Positions 52,701 to 63,660 of a stretch of 64,000 bases of DNA are shown here, piece after piece (within the stretch, counting starts at the first letter, position 1; each line of letters opens with the position of its first letter). This DNA is from Tetracladium setigerum (Eukaryota > Ascomycota > Leotiomycetes > Helotiales): assembly GCA_031472005.1 (NCBI GenBank), contig PZJY01000003.1:3348001-3412000 (forward strand). Direction: 5' to 3'. The notes below the pieces were generated by a model, which ran no database searches, was not told where the DNA came from, and saw nothing but the letters and a program-made list of their open reading frames with translations. The position numbers were made by a program, and so were the translations under genes.

Positions 52701-55700
52701 TCTGACATACTGGTCCGAGTCGCGCGTCAGTAAAGCATATCGCTTCAGAGAACATGGACGGCATGACCTTCTGGGGGCACCTGCAGTTGACTTCAACGAA
52801 TTAGAACCAAAATGGAGACACTTCCTCCGAACCACCGAGAATCCTTGGGTGAGAGATCATGTTATCCATTCAAGCATCATCTATCCAGGTGCAGGAACGA
52901 TTGCGTTGGTTTTGGAAGCTGTTCACCAGATCTCGGACAAGTCACGAGTAGTCCAGGATGTCAAATTCAGAGATGTGGCTATCACCAAGGCAATTGTCAT
53001 TCCTGATGATCGAGTTGGTGTGGAATGTATTTTGCAAATGCGACGTCAGCGCAATGGGACCAATGGGACTTTGACTTCTTGGTGGGAATTCACAGTTTTC
53101 TCCTGTCTCGAGGATCAGAAGCTGGAAGAAAACGCCTTTGGTATGGTTACTGTCCAATACCAGCCAGAAACATCCGAGGCATGGACAAATTCAACCGGTT
53201 TAGTTTTAAAATCACTGCAGAAATCCTATGCAAATGCTAAGAAGTTGTGCACAAATTCGATTCAGCCAAAAGATTTCTACGACGCAACAACCGCCGCGGG
53301 TTTAGTTTATGGGCCCTCATTCCAAGGTCTCACTGAGATATCTGCTGGAAAGAATTACTGTTGCTGTACTATTGCCATTCCAAACACAAAATCGCAGATG
53401 CCGTCGAAAGTTGAGAGCCAGCATTTTATCCATCCCACGACCTTGGATATCATATTTCATTCCATGTTCGCAGCTATTGGCGATGGGGAGTTGAATTTGA
53501 AAAACGCAGCTGTTCCTGTTTTCTTCGAGAGCCTTATAATCTCCGGTTCTCTTCCATCTGGTGCTGGCGCAGAATATAAGGGTTCTGTAAGACGAAAAAG
53601 ACCCAGGAAGGGCTTGTTGCAGATATTTATTTCTCTGATGTACATTGGGAAGAGGCCAAAGTACAAGTTACAGGTATTCGATGTAGGGAGTTGCCAAAGG
53701 ATAGTATCGCTAGTATTCTGGATACTCCATTTGGTACTCTTTCCTGGAAACCGGATATTGATCTTCTTGACGATGACGAACTTTGGAAATATGCGACAGC
53801 AAACACTTCAACGCTTTCCCTCAACAACGTAGACACAGGTTCTTCGGAACATGTGGGCGCCAATGGCGAGATATCAGCCAGTGCTTTAGGATGCATTTCA
53901 AAGGCATGTGAGCCCATTTCGATTGAAACAATATACTAACTATCTATAGATTGTAGACCTGGCAGCCCACAAAAATCCCAATTTGTCAATTCTACAGATT
54001 GGTCTCGGCTCCGAAGCGCTGCTTCCTTCACTACTCTCAATCTTAGGAACTGACCCCAACGAAACAAACCGTTTCGCAAGTTATCTTGTCAGCGACGAAG
54101 ACACATACAAAGTCAAGAGAGCTGCTGAAGAGTTTGAGAAATTAAGCCCGAAATTAAGCTTTAAGTCACTAGATTTCAACATCGACTTGCAAAAGCAGGA
54201 CATGAAAGCTGGTTCTGTTGATGTCATCATCGCCGTTGTCGATCTTGCCACCGTCAAGGAAAAGCAATCATTCATTCAAAATATTCAGAGTTCTCTCAAC
54301 AGCGGCGGTAAAATCTTGATTCATGAGTCCGTCTCTTCATGCTCGTAAGTAGAAATCTCTGATAGGGTAATGTCGAATATTGCTGACATTTGATAGACTA
54401 CCCGAACTGGTGGGAGATGATCTTGAGGTTTTCAGCATCCCCGCAGGCCTTCTCGAGCAAAATGAAGGTACATTATGGATTGCCAGAACAAAGACAGTCC
54501 CCAAAGAGGAAATCCAGCAAATCAAATACATTCTCCAACACCCCAATGAAGGTAGCAAAGCTAGAAAAGTCGGTGCTGAACTTATCAATACCCTCAAGAA
54601 AAATGGAGTAGACACGAAAATAATCTCGTGGCCCCAAGTCCCGAAGTCCTCAGTGGTAAAGCTATCATCTCCATCCTGGAGCTCGATGGCCCTTTTATTG
54701 GTGATCTCTCAGAGATGGACTTCGAAACCCTGAAGGTTGTGGCTACACAATGTTCCCAACTTCTCTGGGTATCCACTGGAGACGATCCGATAATGGGTGC
54801 AGCCCTCGGATATCTTAGAGTATTGCGAAACGAAAACCCGAACTTGAGCTTGAAGTATCTTTGCGTGGAAGACGATGGCGAGCGACCAGCCGGAGCGATT
54901 GCCAGTGCCATTACCAAAGTCGCCATTACCCCAAACATTGACAGCGAATTCATTGAGACCAATGGATATTGGTGTACCAATCGGTGGGCAGCAGATTCTG
55001 TTCTGACAAAAGTGACAGCGAAAGATGAAGCTACTGGTTTGCAGGAGTATATGCCAATTGGAGAAAGTAAGTTGCCTTTGAAAATTGTGAGTGGAAAGGC
55101 TGCAGCTTCAGATTCGGTCTACTTTACTGTAGACGATGATGCAAGTTCCAGACTTGGAGATGATGAACTGGAGGTGGAGGTTAAAGCAATGATCTTCGAG
55201 TAAGTTTCATCATTCCAAGATTCTGCAAATATATAACTAACTCAAATGCAGTTCCAAATTCTCTGAGAATGAGACAGCAAAAGAATACAGTGGAACTATC
55301 CGAAAATCGGGTAAAAGTACTCAGCTCAAACCAGGAGATCGAGTGTGCTTCCCAAGTATCGGACCCTACCGCACAATCATTACCCTCCAAGAATGCCTAT
55401 GCCAACAAATCCCTGACCAGGTTTCCTTTGAAGAGGCAACATCTTGGCCCCTCACATACGCGACAGCCTATCAAGCTTTGATTAAAATGGCTCATTTACA
55501 GTCTGGCCAGATAGTACTAATTCAAGGTGCAGCAAGTGCCATCGGTCAAGCAGCCATCGATCTTGCCAAACGAAAAGGGGCGGAAATCTTCGCGACTGTC
55601 AAAACAGAAGAACAGCATCTAATTATTCAAAGCCTTGGGGTGGCAGCTGAGTGTATCCTGAGTGAAGGTGATCAGAATTTGGCTTCCGCTGTTGGTGTTT

Positions 55701-57259
55701 TGTCCAGAGGCAAAAGAATTAGTGCCATACTCAACACGTCAATATCAGGCGAAAACCTGCGACAGTTATGGCATTGTATCGCTCCATTCGGCACTTTCAT
55801 CGATGTAGGACTTTCAGATGCGTTGAATAATTCTGGACTGGATATGCTGCCTTTTCAGAGGGGTTCTACATTTTCGGTCCTTAATATGGATTTAATCTTG
55901 CGAGAAAACCCGGCTTTGATGGGAGACTTGTTGGGAGATGTTGTGGCATCACTCAAGACAACTTCCACAATCTCGCTAAATCCCTCGACAATCTTTTCTG
56001 TCAGCAATTTACCCGATGCCATTTCTTTTGTAAACTCAGGAGATGTCAGCAGAGTCATTATCACCATAAACGAAACCGATCGGATCCCAGTCTCAACAAG
56101 CGCCTCAAACGAGCTCACCCTCAAAAGCAATGGCACTTACCTCATTGTCGGTGGTCTCGGTGGCCTGGGTCGCAGTCTCGCCCATCTTCTCGTCTCCAAA
56201 GGTGCCTGTCATCTGGTTCTAATCTCCCGCTCTGGCCTCGATCCTTCCAACACCACTGGACAAGCTCTCATTCATGAGCTCCAATCTCAAGGAATTTCCA
56301 TCCACGTCTTTGCTTGTGATGTCTCCGACGAAAAAGCAATGGCAAAAGTACTCACGGAATGCAGTACTCTCAAGTTCCCACCAATCAAAGGGGTCATCCA
56401 AAGCGCAGCCGTTTTACGAGATTCTATTTACGACAACATGACATATACCCAATGGCAAGAAGCAACAAGTCCCAAGATTCAAGGAACTTGGAATTTACAC
56501 ACTCTTCTGCCCAAGGATTTGGACTTTTTTGTCATGCTTTCTTCCATCTCAGGCGTAGTAGGCAATCGCTCCCAAGCCAACTACGCCGCCGGCAACACCT
56601 TCCAAGATTCCCTCGCTCACCACCGACGCACCCTTGGCCTAGCAGCCACAAGTGTCGATCTTGGTCTCATGATAGGAATCGGTCTCATAGCCGAACGAGG
56701 TGGTTCTACGAACCTGCAAAAGTCCGAAGCGGTGGGAATCAATGAGTTGGAATTTCACGCTTTGATGACAGCTGTCATCGCAGGGAAGTTTGGAGGGAGA
56801 TCAGTCCCAGCACAAGTGGTTTGTGGATTGCCCACTGGCGGCATACTCCAACAAGCAGAACTCGATTCACCATTCTACTACAGTGATCCACGCTTTCTGC
56901 TTCTCTCCAGCAAAGACCTCCAAACCGCCCCCACTACCTCTGCTACCAACGAAGAACACTCCATTCCATCTCAACTCGCTAAATCAACCAGCCTTGAAGA
57001 GGCTTCTAAAATTATTAGCGCAGCTCTTTGCGAGAAGGTTGCGAAGGGATTGCAGACTACGGCGGGGAATATTGATGCAAGTAAACCGTTGCATAACTAC
57101 GGGATTGATTCGTTGATGGCTGTTGATATTAGAGCTTGGGTGTCAAGTAATATTAAGAGTGAGATTAGTTTATTTGATGTATTGAGCGGAGTGAGCATCG
57201 CTGCTTTGGCATTGAGAATTGCGAAGTTCTCGAAACTTGTTGCCGCGGGGCTTGAATAA
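49790..57259 (+). CDS. Highly reducing type I polyketide synthase KS-AT-DH-(dead MT)-ER-KR-ACP (five probable 1-nt sequencing gaps)
   Basis: Iterative synthase of a reduced polyketide. Exons: 49790-49913, 49969-50801, 50853-50963, 51019-53903, 53950-54344, 54397-55199, 55252-57259. The frame breaks at CCC 51124-51126, TTT 51776-51778, CCCC 52083-52086, AAAAA 53595-53599 and CCCC 54632-54635; one added base each gives 2,387 residues. KS (about 12-430): TLDTACSSSL, EAHGTGTAAGDP, IGHLEGAAG. AT (550-895): FTGQGAQWARMG, VGHSSGEIAAAY. DH (938-1243): WVRDHVIHSSIIYPGAG and HPTTLDIIFHS. A short methyltransferase relic (1330-1465) has LQIGLGSEA instead of LEIGAGTGG. ER (about 1670-1995): GDRVCFPS, LIQGAASAIGQAAI. 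KR (2015-2210): VGGLGGLGRSLA and QANYAAGN. ACP (2300-2380): YGIDSLMAVDI. No terminal release domain, hence the need for the hydrolase. Confidence 0.92.
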
Positions 57260-57648
57260 GGGTTGCTTAAATTTAATCTCATGTTTTTATTTTATTTCCA
57301 CTTTATTTAGATATCTTTGCGGGAGGTTTTGGGTCTAACGGAGAAATTCGGAGTCCATTGCAATTTAAGCATAAATATAATCACGGGATTAGATCGGATT
57401 CTAGGAGCCTGAGGCGCAGGAGTCTAATCATAACTGCACAGTTCACCGGTACTTTTTATGCCCTTAGTTATTTTCTTACATTATATTATTTACTATATAA
57501 AAGTTAAATTATAAAATATCATTTTATTATTTTTATTTTAAAGTAATATAAAGAAAAAAGAAATTATATATAAGCGACTTTTTTTAAAATTAAAGATACC
57601 TCGTTGACAATTAGTATATAACTCTTTGCTGGCTCCCTTGCATGAAAT
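57260..57648. other. AT-rich PKS 3' region
   Basis: PKS 3' UTR followed by a strongly AT-rich tract, about 57470-57600, where only A and T occur for long stretches. No gene. Confidence 0.6.
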
Positions 57649-58140
57649 TCATCTTGTAACGGAATTCGTCTCTTGACTCAGATATGGTGCAGAACGCACG
57701 TGTGGTGCAAAACCCAGGTGAGGGCGACCACCCCCACATTCTACTTCAAGGTCCCACTTCGCAGTTTCCAAATTTAAATAAAAGCTAAAATTAATCATGT
57801 CAAAAAGGTCTCGACCTAATACAGAGTTTCCAAGCCCATAAGTATCTACGGGTCTCGTACACTCCGTCATAATGAAAATTGGACTGAGAATTGACACAAT
57901 GATAATCCCAATATCGGGTTTTCAAGTCTATGAATCCCCAAGGAAGGCCGACTGGATTTACCGACCTCTCGAGGAAGAACCCATATCTATCCGTTTCGAA
58001 GCCCCGACACCTGAAGTGGTAGTTAGGGTCCATCCAATCTTTGAAAAGCCTCTCTAATTCCGCATGATGGCACGCTGGCCACTCGGTACCGTCAACGTGT
58101 GTCCAGTAATGTGTTGGCAGTACATTCTAGGGTAGCGAAT
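57649..58140 (-). CDS. Uncertain coding relic next to the PKS
   Basis: Two overlapping minus-strand frames both look protein-like. One, upstream, includes VDGTEWPACHHAELERLFKD, FETDRYGFFLERSVNPVGLP and WGFIDLKTRYWDYHC, ending at 57800. The other gives PVDTYGLGNSVLGRDLFDMI, FSFYLNLETAKWDLEVEC, ending at 57649. They may be one gene with a shift or a missed intron. No family recognised and no clear start; the upstream frame is open to about 58130 without an ATG before 58033. Confidence 0.25.
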
Positions 58141-58202
58141 GCTTCTGGGAGGAGCTTTGGGACGATGTAACACACAGTGTTATCAGCAACCAGTGTCAGA
58201 AA

Positions 58203-61200
58203 TCAATCAATACCGAAGGGATCCGTCCAAGCAGGGTCTGCACTCCAATCTTGCCACCCAAAACTATCATCTCGATCACCTGTTCTTTCCGCGAGACACT
58301 TACTACAGCCGACTTGGTCTTGAGAGCCTATAGTCGTACCCGAGCAACTGCAATGGTATTGGCAATGGAAGGATCGTTCACCGTCGTAACTTGGGTCCGA
58401 GAAAACTTTATTGCCCGATGATACCAGAGAGGTATCAACTGAGTTGAACGTCTGTAACCTGTGAATGGGATCCGGATTCGGAGAATTGGGTTCAAATCCA
58501 GTGTCCTGAACATCAGGTGGTTGCTGAAAGGCAGCATTCAGAAAGCATGATGGTGTCTGGATCGAGTTTCCTTCATCGGTTTGGTATTGAGGACTTGGCA
58601 ATATCCTACTCGTGGCAGGATCGGCCATTGGGCTAGATGGAAGATCGGCTTCTTGGTTTTCGCTCAATCTCTGCGAGTAAGATCTAAAAATCCTCGCCTG
58701 GCATTCTTGAATGGTATCAACCAAATTTGCAATGAGAGACGCCTCGACAGGCTGCATCTCCCGACTGAAGACCTCTAGAACACTGGCCCTTACTAAACGT
58801 GGTAGTTCACGGCGAGCATATTCCTCGTAGCCTGCCAGTTCCCGAGAATCAGGCGTCAGTAGAGCTTCTTCTTGCACCGGCTCAAAATCTAGTTGATTAG
58901 CCAAGTTACTTTCTCCATAGAGGCTCTCTTACAAGGTGAAGGAACACCTTCGTTTGGAAATAGGACTCGGTATATCTCTTTCCATCGATCCTCATCAGTC
59001 TGATCTCGATGAGCTTTCTTCCTGCTCCTTAACTTTCTCTCCATCTCAGGCGTGAGGCCGTCAGGTGGTTGACCAGGTTTCACGTGGCATATCTCACTCG
59101 CATGTACAGTAATGTGCTCTTTCAACTTTTGCTCATTATGGAATGTCTGCCAACATCTTTCGCAGTGGACTGCCATTTTGTGGGACCTATATAGGTGTTC
59201 CCTACACATGATTAGTAGGTCATTGTAAAACGGCACTTTGCGCAATACTTCACTCGAGCGATACTTGCCCATTGCGACAATGCGCAAGCACGGTGCGAAT
59301 AGATGTTGTAAGTACAAGGGTTGTGCTTTCGAAACGGGCATGCAAATCTGGGGCGCTCAGTAGCCTCGTCCCTTGATGCAGGAGACTGAGTTGGAGACTG
59401 ACGACTATTGCCTTTGTCCCTATCAGGATCATCCTCGTCACCTTTCTTTTGTCTCTTTTGCGGAGGGCACCATTGTGTGGTATGTTGATTTGTAATTGCG
59501 CTCTCACGCGGAGCGACTACTTCGTGTGAACCTCCGGTCCGTTGTCGAACCTGTGAAGGCCATCGTTGTTTGAAGATCACCCAAAACTCTTCCATAACTC
59601 GGTCCGCCATTGCTTGACGAGCTGGATCCAGAATGGGTGACATAACTCGTTCTTGATCGACATGGACATTATCAAAGGGATCGCAAAGCTCATTAGATGT
59701 GATGTCGCTTCCAGTATGCTCTGAATCGCTGCTATGAGAGTCAGACGAAGCTGAAGATGACATGTCCCTATCGGTAGCATCGGTTTCTATGGCATCTGAT
59801 ACATTTCGCTGTGTTTTCCTAACAAGTTCTTTCGATTTGAGTGGCGACGAAGAGGACGAGGGGGGAGATGTTAAAACTATAGGGGCCGAGGCAGTTGAGG
59901 AGCCTGCCCCGGGCGCAGTTGGAATCGTAAATTCCACTGCCCTCATGTCCGCCAGGTTTCGATCGTATTGCATAGCTCGGTGTTGAAGGGCATTGATATG
60001 ACAACTCATCTTCTTGTCCAAGTTTGCGCTTGTCTCTTGGGCGACACTGTCAATATCGGCCATGAGTCTATCGCATTCGAAGAAGAACTCCTGGCTTTTA
60101 ATTTGCCATTCTGAATCAGTCCTGATGGAGAAGATGAAGCTCTCCATCTCATTGATTGCAGGCAAAATATAATCCCTTGAGACAGTGACATACGCCGTTG
60201 ATATTTCTGCAATTGCCGCGAAGCGGGCCTGCATTTGAAGAGCCATCGAAATCATTTTCTGCGCACACAGATGCTTTATCAGCTTCATATCCATTCCACC
60301 AAACAAAGTCTCGAATCCAAAGTTATGGCTCACCTCCCTGCTTCTGCGACTAATGCTGATAACCTCGATATCTTCCAGGTTGGGTCCCTCTTTAATGCCA
60401 TTTTCAATCGGCTGAAGGAAAGCCTCCATGTATTCGTCGATGTTATGATCGATATCTCTCAGAATACTCTCGAAGAGGTCTACTAAGGGCTCAATTTGCT
60501 CCTTCAGTTTACCGAGGTTTTCAGTGGAGTTGTCTAGAATAGCCATAATGTCTTCCTAAAGGTATGTTAACAATAAAGTCTTCGCTAATGAAGGATTGAG
60601 GCTTACTAATTCGATTTCTTTGTTAATCAGAAGCTCCAACCCTCCCTTGGCCTTCTCCAAGTCGGTATTGGCTTCGGCGAGCTGTTTACTGTTACGAAGC
60701 TCGTTGTATGCGGCTTTTAATGTAAGAGTGTATTTTTCCTCGATTTCGCGAGTATATTGGAGGCGTTCAGCCGCAAGTTTACGGTGAAGGTCTCTTTGCT
60801 TCGTAGCTTCCTGCAATGCCACATCTTGCATCTTCTGTAAGCGAACAAGATGCGCTCTATCAATTGCTTCGCTTTCATCTTTGTGCGCCTTGGAGTTGCT
60901 AACGAATGCATCCTTAATGTACCACAGCAGTCCTCGGTCTAGATATCGAGTGTCTAATTAGACAACTAACGCAAAGCGTAGCGGTGACAGGAAACTAACC
61001 TTTGACTAGACGAGGTGCCATCGGTATCGAGCGCCGCGCTCTCTCGATCTCCTCTAATACAGATGGCTCAGGAATAAGTGGCGTATACCGAAGCCTGTCC
61101 ACTTCTGCCTCGGCTTGATCGAAATCTTGCTTGACGGCACCGAGTATCTTCTGAGCTGTCTTGATCTTTTCCTCGAGAACTAATTTCACCTCCTTGTGTT

Positions 61201-62117
61201 TGGATTCATCTTGAGCCGTATCGCTCTTTTTGGTAATAGTTACAAGCTTTTCCTTGACGACATTACCTAGATGTTAAAGACGATTAGTCGGAGTCTGAAG
61301 TTGTTTAACTCTGGGCGCGGCTGATATACGTACATCTTTTAGCTAATGATGTATTTCTTAAGTGGAGAATGACGAGGTACCAATTCTCAAATTCCGTCTT
61401 GATTGCTGTGGCGTTTGCAAGGCACATCTTCACCGTCTCCTTGAAAGCCTCGATCTCAGGCTTCATATTGTATCTGGCATCCTGCGGGTCGTTAAGCAGG
61501 TCGATGACGTATCCAATACTCCCTTGTTCGCCAATCATGCTCTGGGCTGTGTCTTGAATATCGTTCATTCTCCGCTGTGCGTTGATGAAGGCGAGTCGAC
61601 CGATGTCACTACAATATTGTAGGTTTGTATTGAAGTACTTTGACCTATAAATCAGATTCAATCACTGCTCGACCTTCTATAAACAGGACGTGGGGACAAA
61701 AGGCCGAGAGAGGTGGAATCCTTACGGAAAGCTAACCACGACAGTGGTGCCATCGAGATCTTTGACTTCCTGACTCTCAATCCCAAGGCCAGCGGTAGCC
61801 TGGTTTTCTGCTGCTTTTCGCAGGATTGCCATTGTCAAAATCGCGGATGGAGAGGTCGCTAATGGAGATGCCCAGTTCGTGTTGGCAATGACATTGCTGT
61901 TCTTCACTCTTTGGCAGGCAACATCGCAAGCCTTTTGAAGACTTAGGGCATATGATGCCTTTTTATCGGGATCTTCGAATCCAGCGTTGGATTGGGATGC
62001 AGCACGTGCAGAACGTTCTCCTTCTCCGTTAGGAAGTGAAGCGTTCCTGTCGCCAAATTCACAATGTGAAAGATCGGACTTGGCGCCAGATGGCACAGTA
62101 CTAATGCCTTTCTCCAT
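58203..62117 (-). CDS. Large coiled-coil protein with C-terminal C2H2 zinc fingers
   Basis: Seven exons: 62117-61726, 61644-61334, 61266-61000, 60953-60607, 60555-59249, 59201-58933 and 58888-58203. Every junction keeps phase, giving 1,192 residues with no frame break. Residues about 1-650 are mostly alpha-helical with long coiled coils, for example EEKIKTAQKILGAVKQDFDQ, LAAERLQYTREIEEKY and ELRNSKQLAEANTDLEKA. A Ser/Asp-rich linker follows (SSSASSDSHSSDSEHTGSD). Then comes a fungal zinc-finger block: RFACPFRKHNPCTYN, RVKEHLYRSHKMAVHCERCW, QTFHNEQKLKEHITVH and EMERKLRSRKKAHRDQTDED. The tail includes IYRVLFPNEGVPSPYFEPV and a CHCSCSG-type cysteine cluster. DNA binding is possible; regulation of the nearby PKS cluster is speculative. 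The two halves could be separate genes joined wrongly, but the splice at 60556-60606 is clean. Confidence 0.8.
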
Positions 62118-62847
62118 GTCGCTAAAGGCTCAAAGCTATTATTCTCTGCTTTGTTCTTGGGGTCAATAGTTATTGAAAGGTGGCTCGGAGTTGGGACGCA
62201 ATGATGTAGAGATAATCAGACATAACCAAATAGAGGAGATTCTATCACCAGGTCTCAGGCAGCAGCGAAATCACTTGTCTCTGCGACTGTAATCCAAACG
62301 ATGAAAGTTGACACGGAATGCTGTGTTCAATCGGTGTTGATGATGTTGGAGAATGGTGAATAATTTTGTGGACATGACCAAAGTTTTGCTGCGCCACAGA
62401 AGGAACTCGCATTTGCGAATAACTCCTGCAGCCACATTGTAACCTCATTGGTTGCTCATATGACAAGTGTTGGTAAATCCAGTGTCATTGATCATGAGTC
62501 CGGGTGTGATTATGACGGATAAAATCAGGGAGAGACACGATGTCCAGTAGATACTATGATCTAATATTCTGGTGGTGATGTCTCTTGCGCGATGAGCTAG
62601 AACCAGAGTAGTGCGAACGGAATATCTCAAAAAGGTATGCTGACTCATACTCAGCCTGAACGCATAGTCATGTGACTACTTGGATTATTTCTCTCGACAA
62701 GGAAGCCCAGTGGAGGGGAAAATATCATAAACAGCGAGAACGGAATTTTTGGAATTGAGCAACGAAAACTATATCTAGCAGCCCTTCTTTTGGCTAGTTG
62801 AGAAACCTGAGCTTGTGTGCATTGCCCACTCAAAAGTTGAAGAGAAC
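62118..62847. other. Intergenic between zinc-finger gene and DUF7580 relic
   Basis: Promoter side of the coiled-coil/zinc-finger gene. Short frames only, no recognised feature. Confidence 0.5.
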
Positions 62848-63660
62848 TCACCTGGGCTCTGGGCTCGTGTATAAAGTACTATCGAATTTACTAGTTTCCT
62901 GGTAAGTCGGCTGCTTAAGAGTCGTGCTTTGCCCATTCTTTTTATAGGGTAATAGCGTCTTTAAGGAGCCGGGAGTCTGCTCGGGCCAATCCGACAGCTT
63001 GGACCGCAGAGCTAACCGCGAGGCCGGGATGGCGGTACGTCTTTCTAAACACGCGAACGCGGTCATCAGAGACTCTTCCCCAGGTAGCTGCGTGATTAAA
63101 GGTTTCTTAGCCTGTGGGTACTCTAATAGCGAGAATTGCCGTTTCCGCTTTGAGCTCTAAGGGTTAGCAATTAGTTCGAGTTTTCGGATAATCTTCTCGT
63201 AGATGGCCTTTCTCAGCACCTTGCTCGCGGCAGAGCCGGTTGCGCGGTCCTTAAGTCTCGGTAAATTGTTATATAGGTGTAGACATCCTTCCACGGCATC
63301 CAGGTATTAAACACTCTCTCCCTTGTCCTTCTTCTCTTTAACGAAGAGGCATAGGATTGCCTAACTCTTTAGATTTTCTTTAGTCTCGGGATGGATAGGG
63401 ATGAGTATCTTCTCGCCCGTCTCGATTTCCAGCAGAAGTCTGGCAAATGAAAGCAGGATTGGGTTTCCGGCCCGAAACTCTTTGAGTAGATCGTTCGGTT
63501 TGATCTCACATGGTCTCGGTCTTAGAGAAACTTAAATATCGCCTCGGGTCACGAGAGTGGAGGTGCAGGGGCTGATGAAGAATATTTGTTCCGGAGCCTA
63601 AATGTGTGAAGCGAGTTCAATGTCGTCGTCGAAGAAGTCCAACAAACACCTCGCGAGCAT
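62848..63660 (-). pseudogene. DUF7580-like fungal protein pseudogene with five in-frame stops
   Basis: One uninterrupted frame from ATG 63660 to 62848 reads MLARCLLDFFDDDIELASHI, TAG, PEQIFFISPCTS, TAA, EIKPNDLLKEFRAGNPILLS, FARLLLEIETGEKILIPIHP, TAG, a charged stretch, TAA, YLDAVEGCLHLYNNLPRL, KVLRKAIYEKIIRKLELIAN, TAG, SSKRKRQFSLLEYP and onward. The pattern resembles the DUF7580 region found in fungal STAND and peptidase-type proteins; this identification is from memory. There is no frameshift over about 800 bases but five stops, so point mutation, not indel, killed it. The third stop falls where Trp is expected. Upstream exons, if any, lie right of 63660. Confidence 0.6.

Noticed and set aside
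3552..54635. Programmed ribosomal frameshifting to explain the repeated one-base shifts
   Set aside because: Twelve sites in six unrelated genes, with different run bases and no slippery heptamer or downstream structure pattern, are better explained by missing bases in the assembly.
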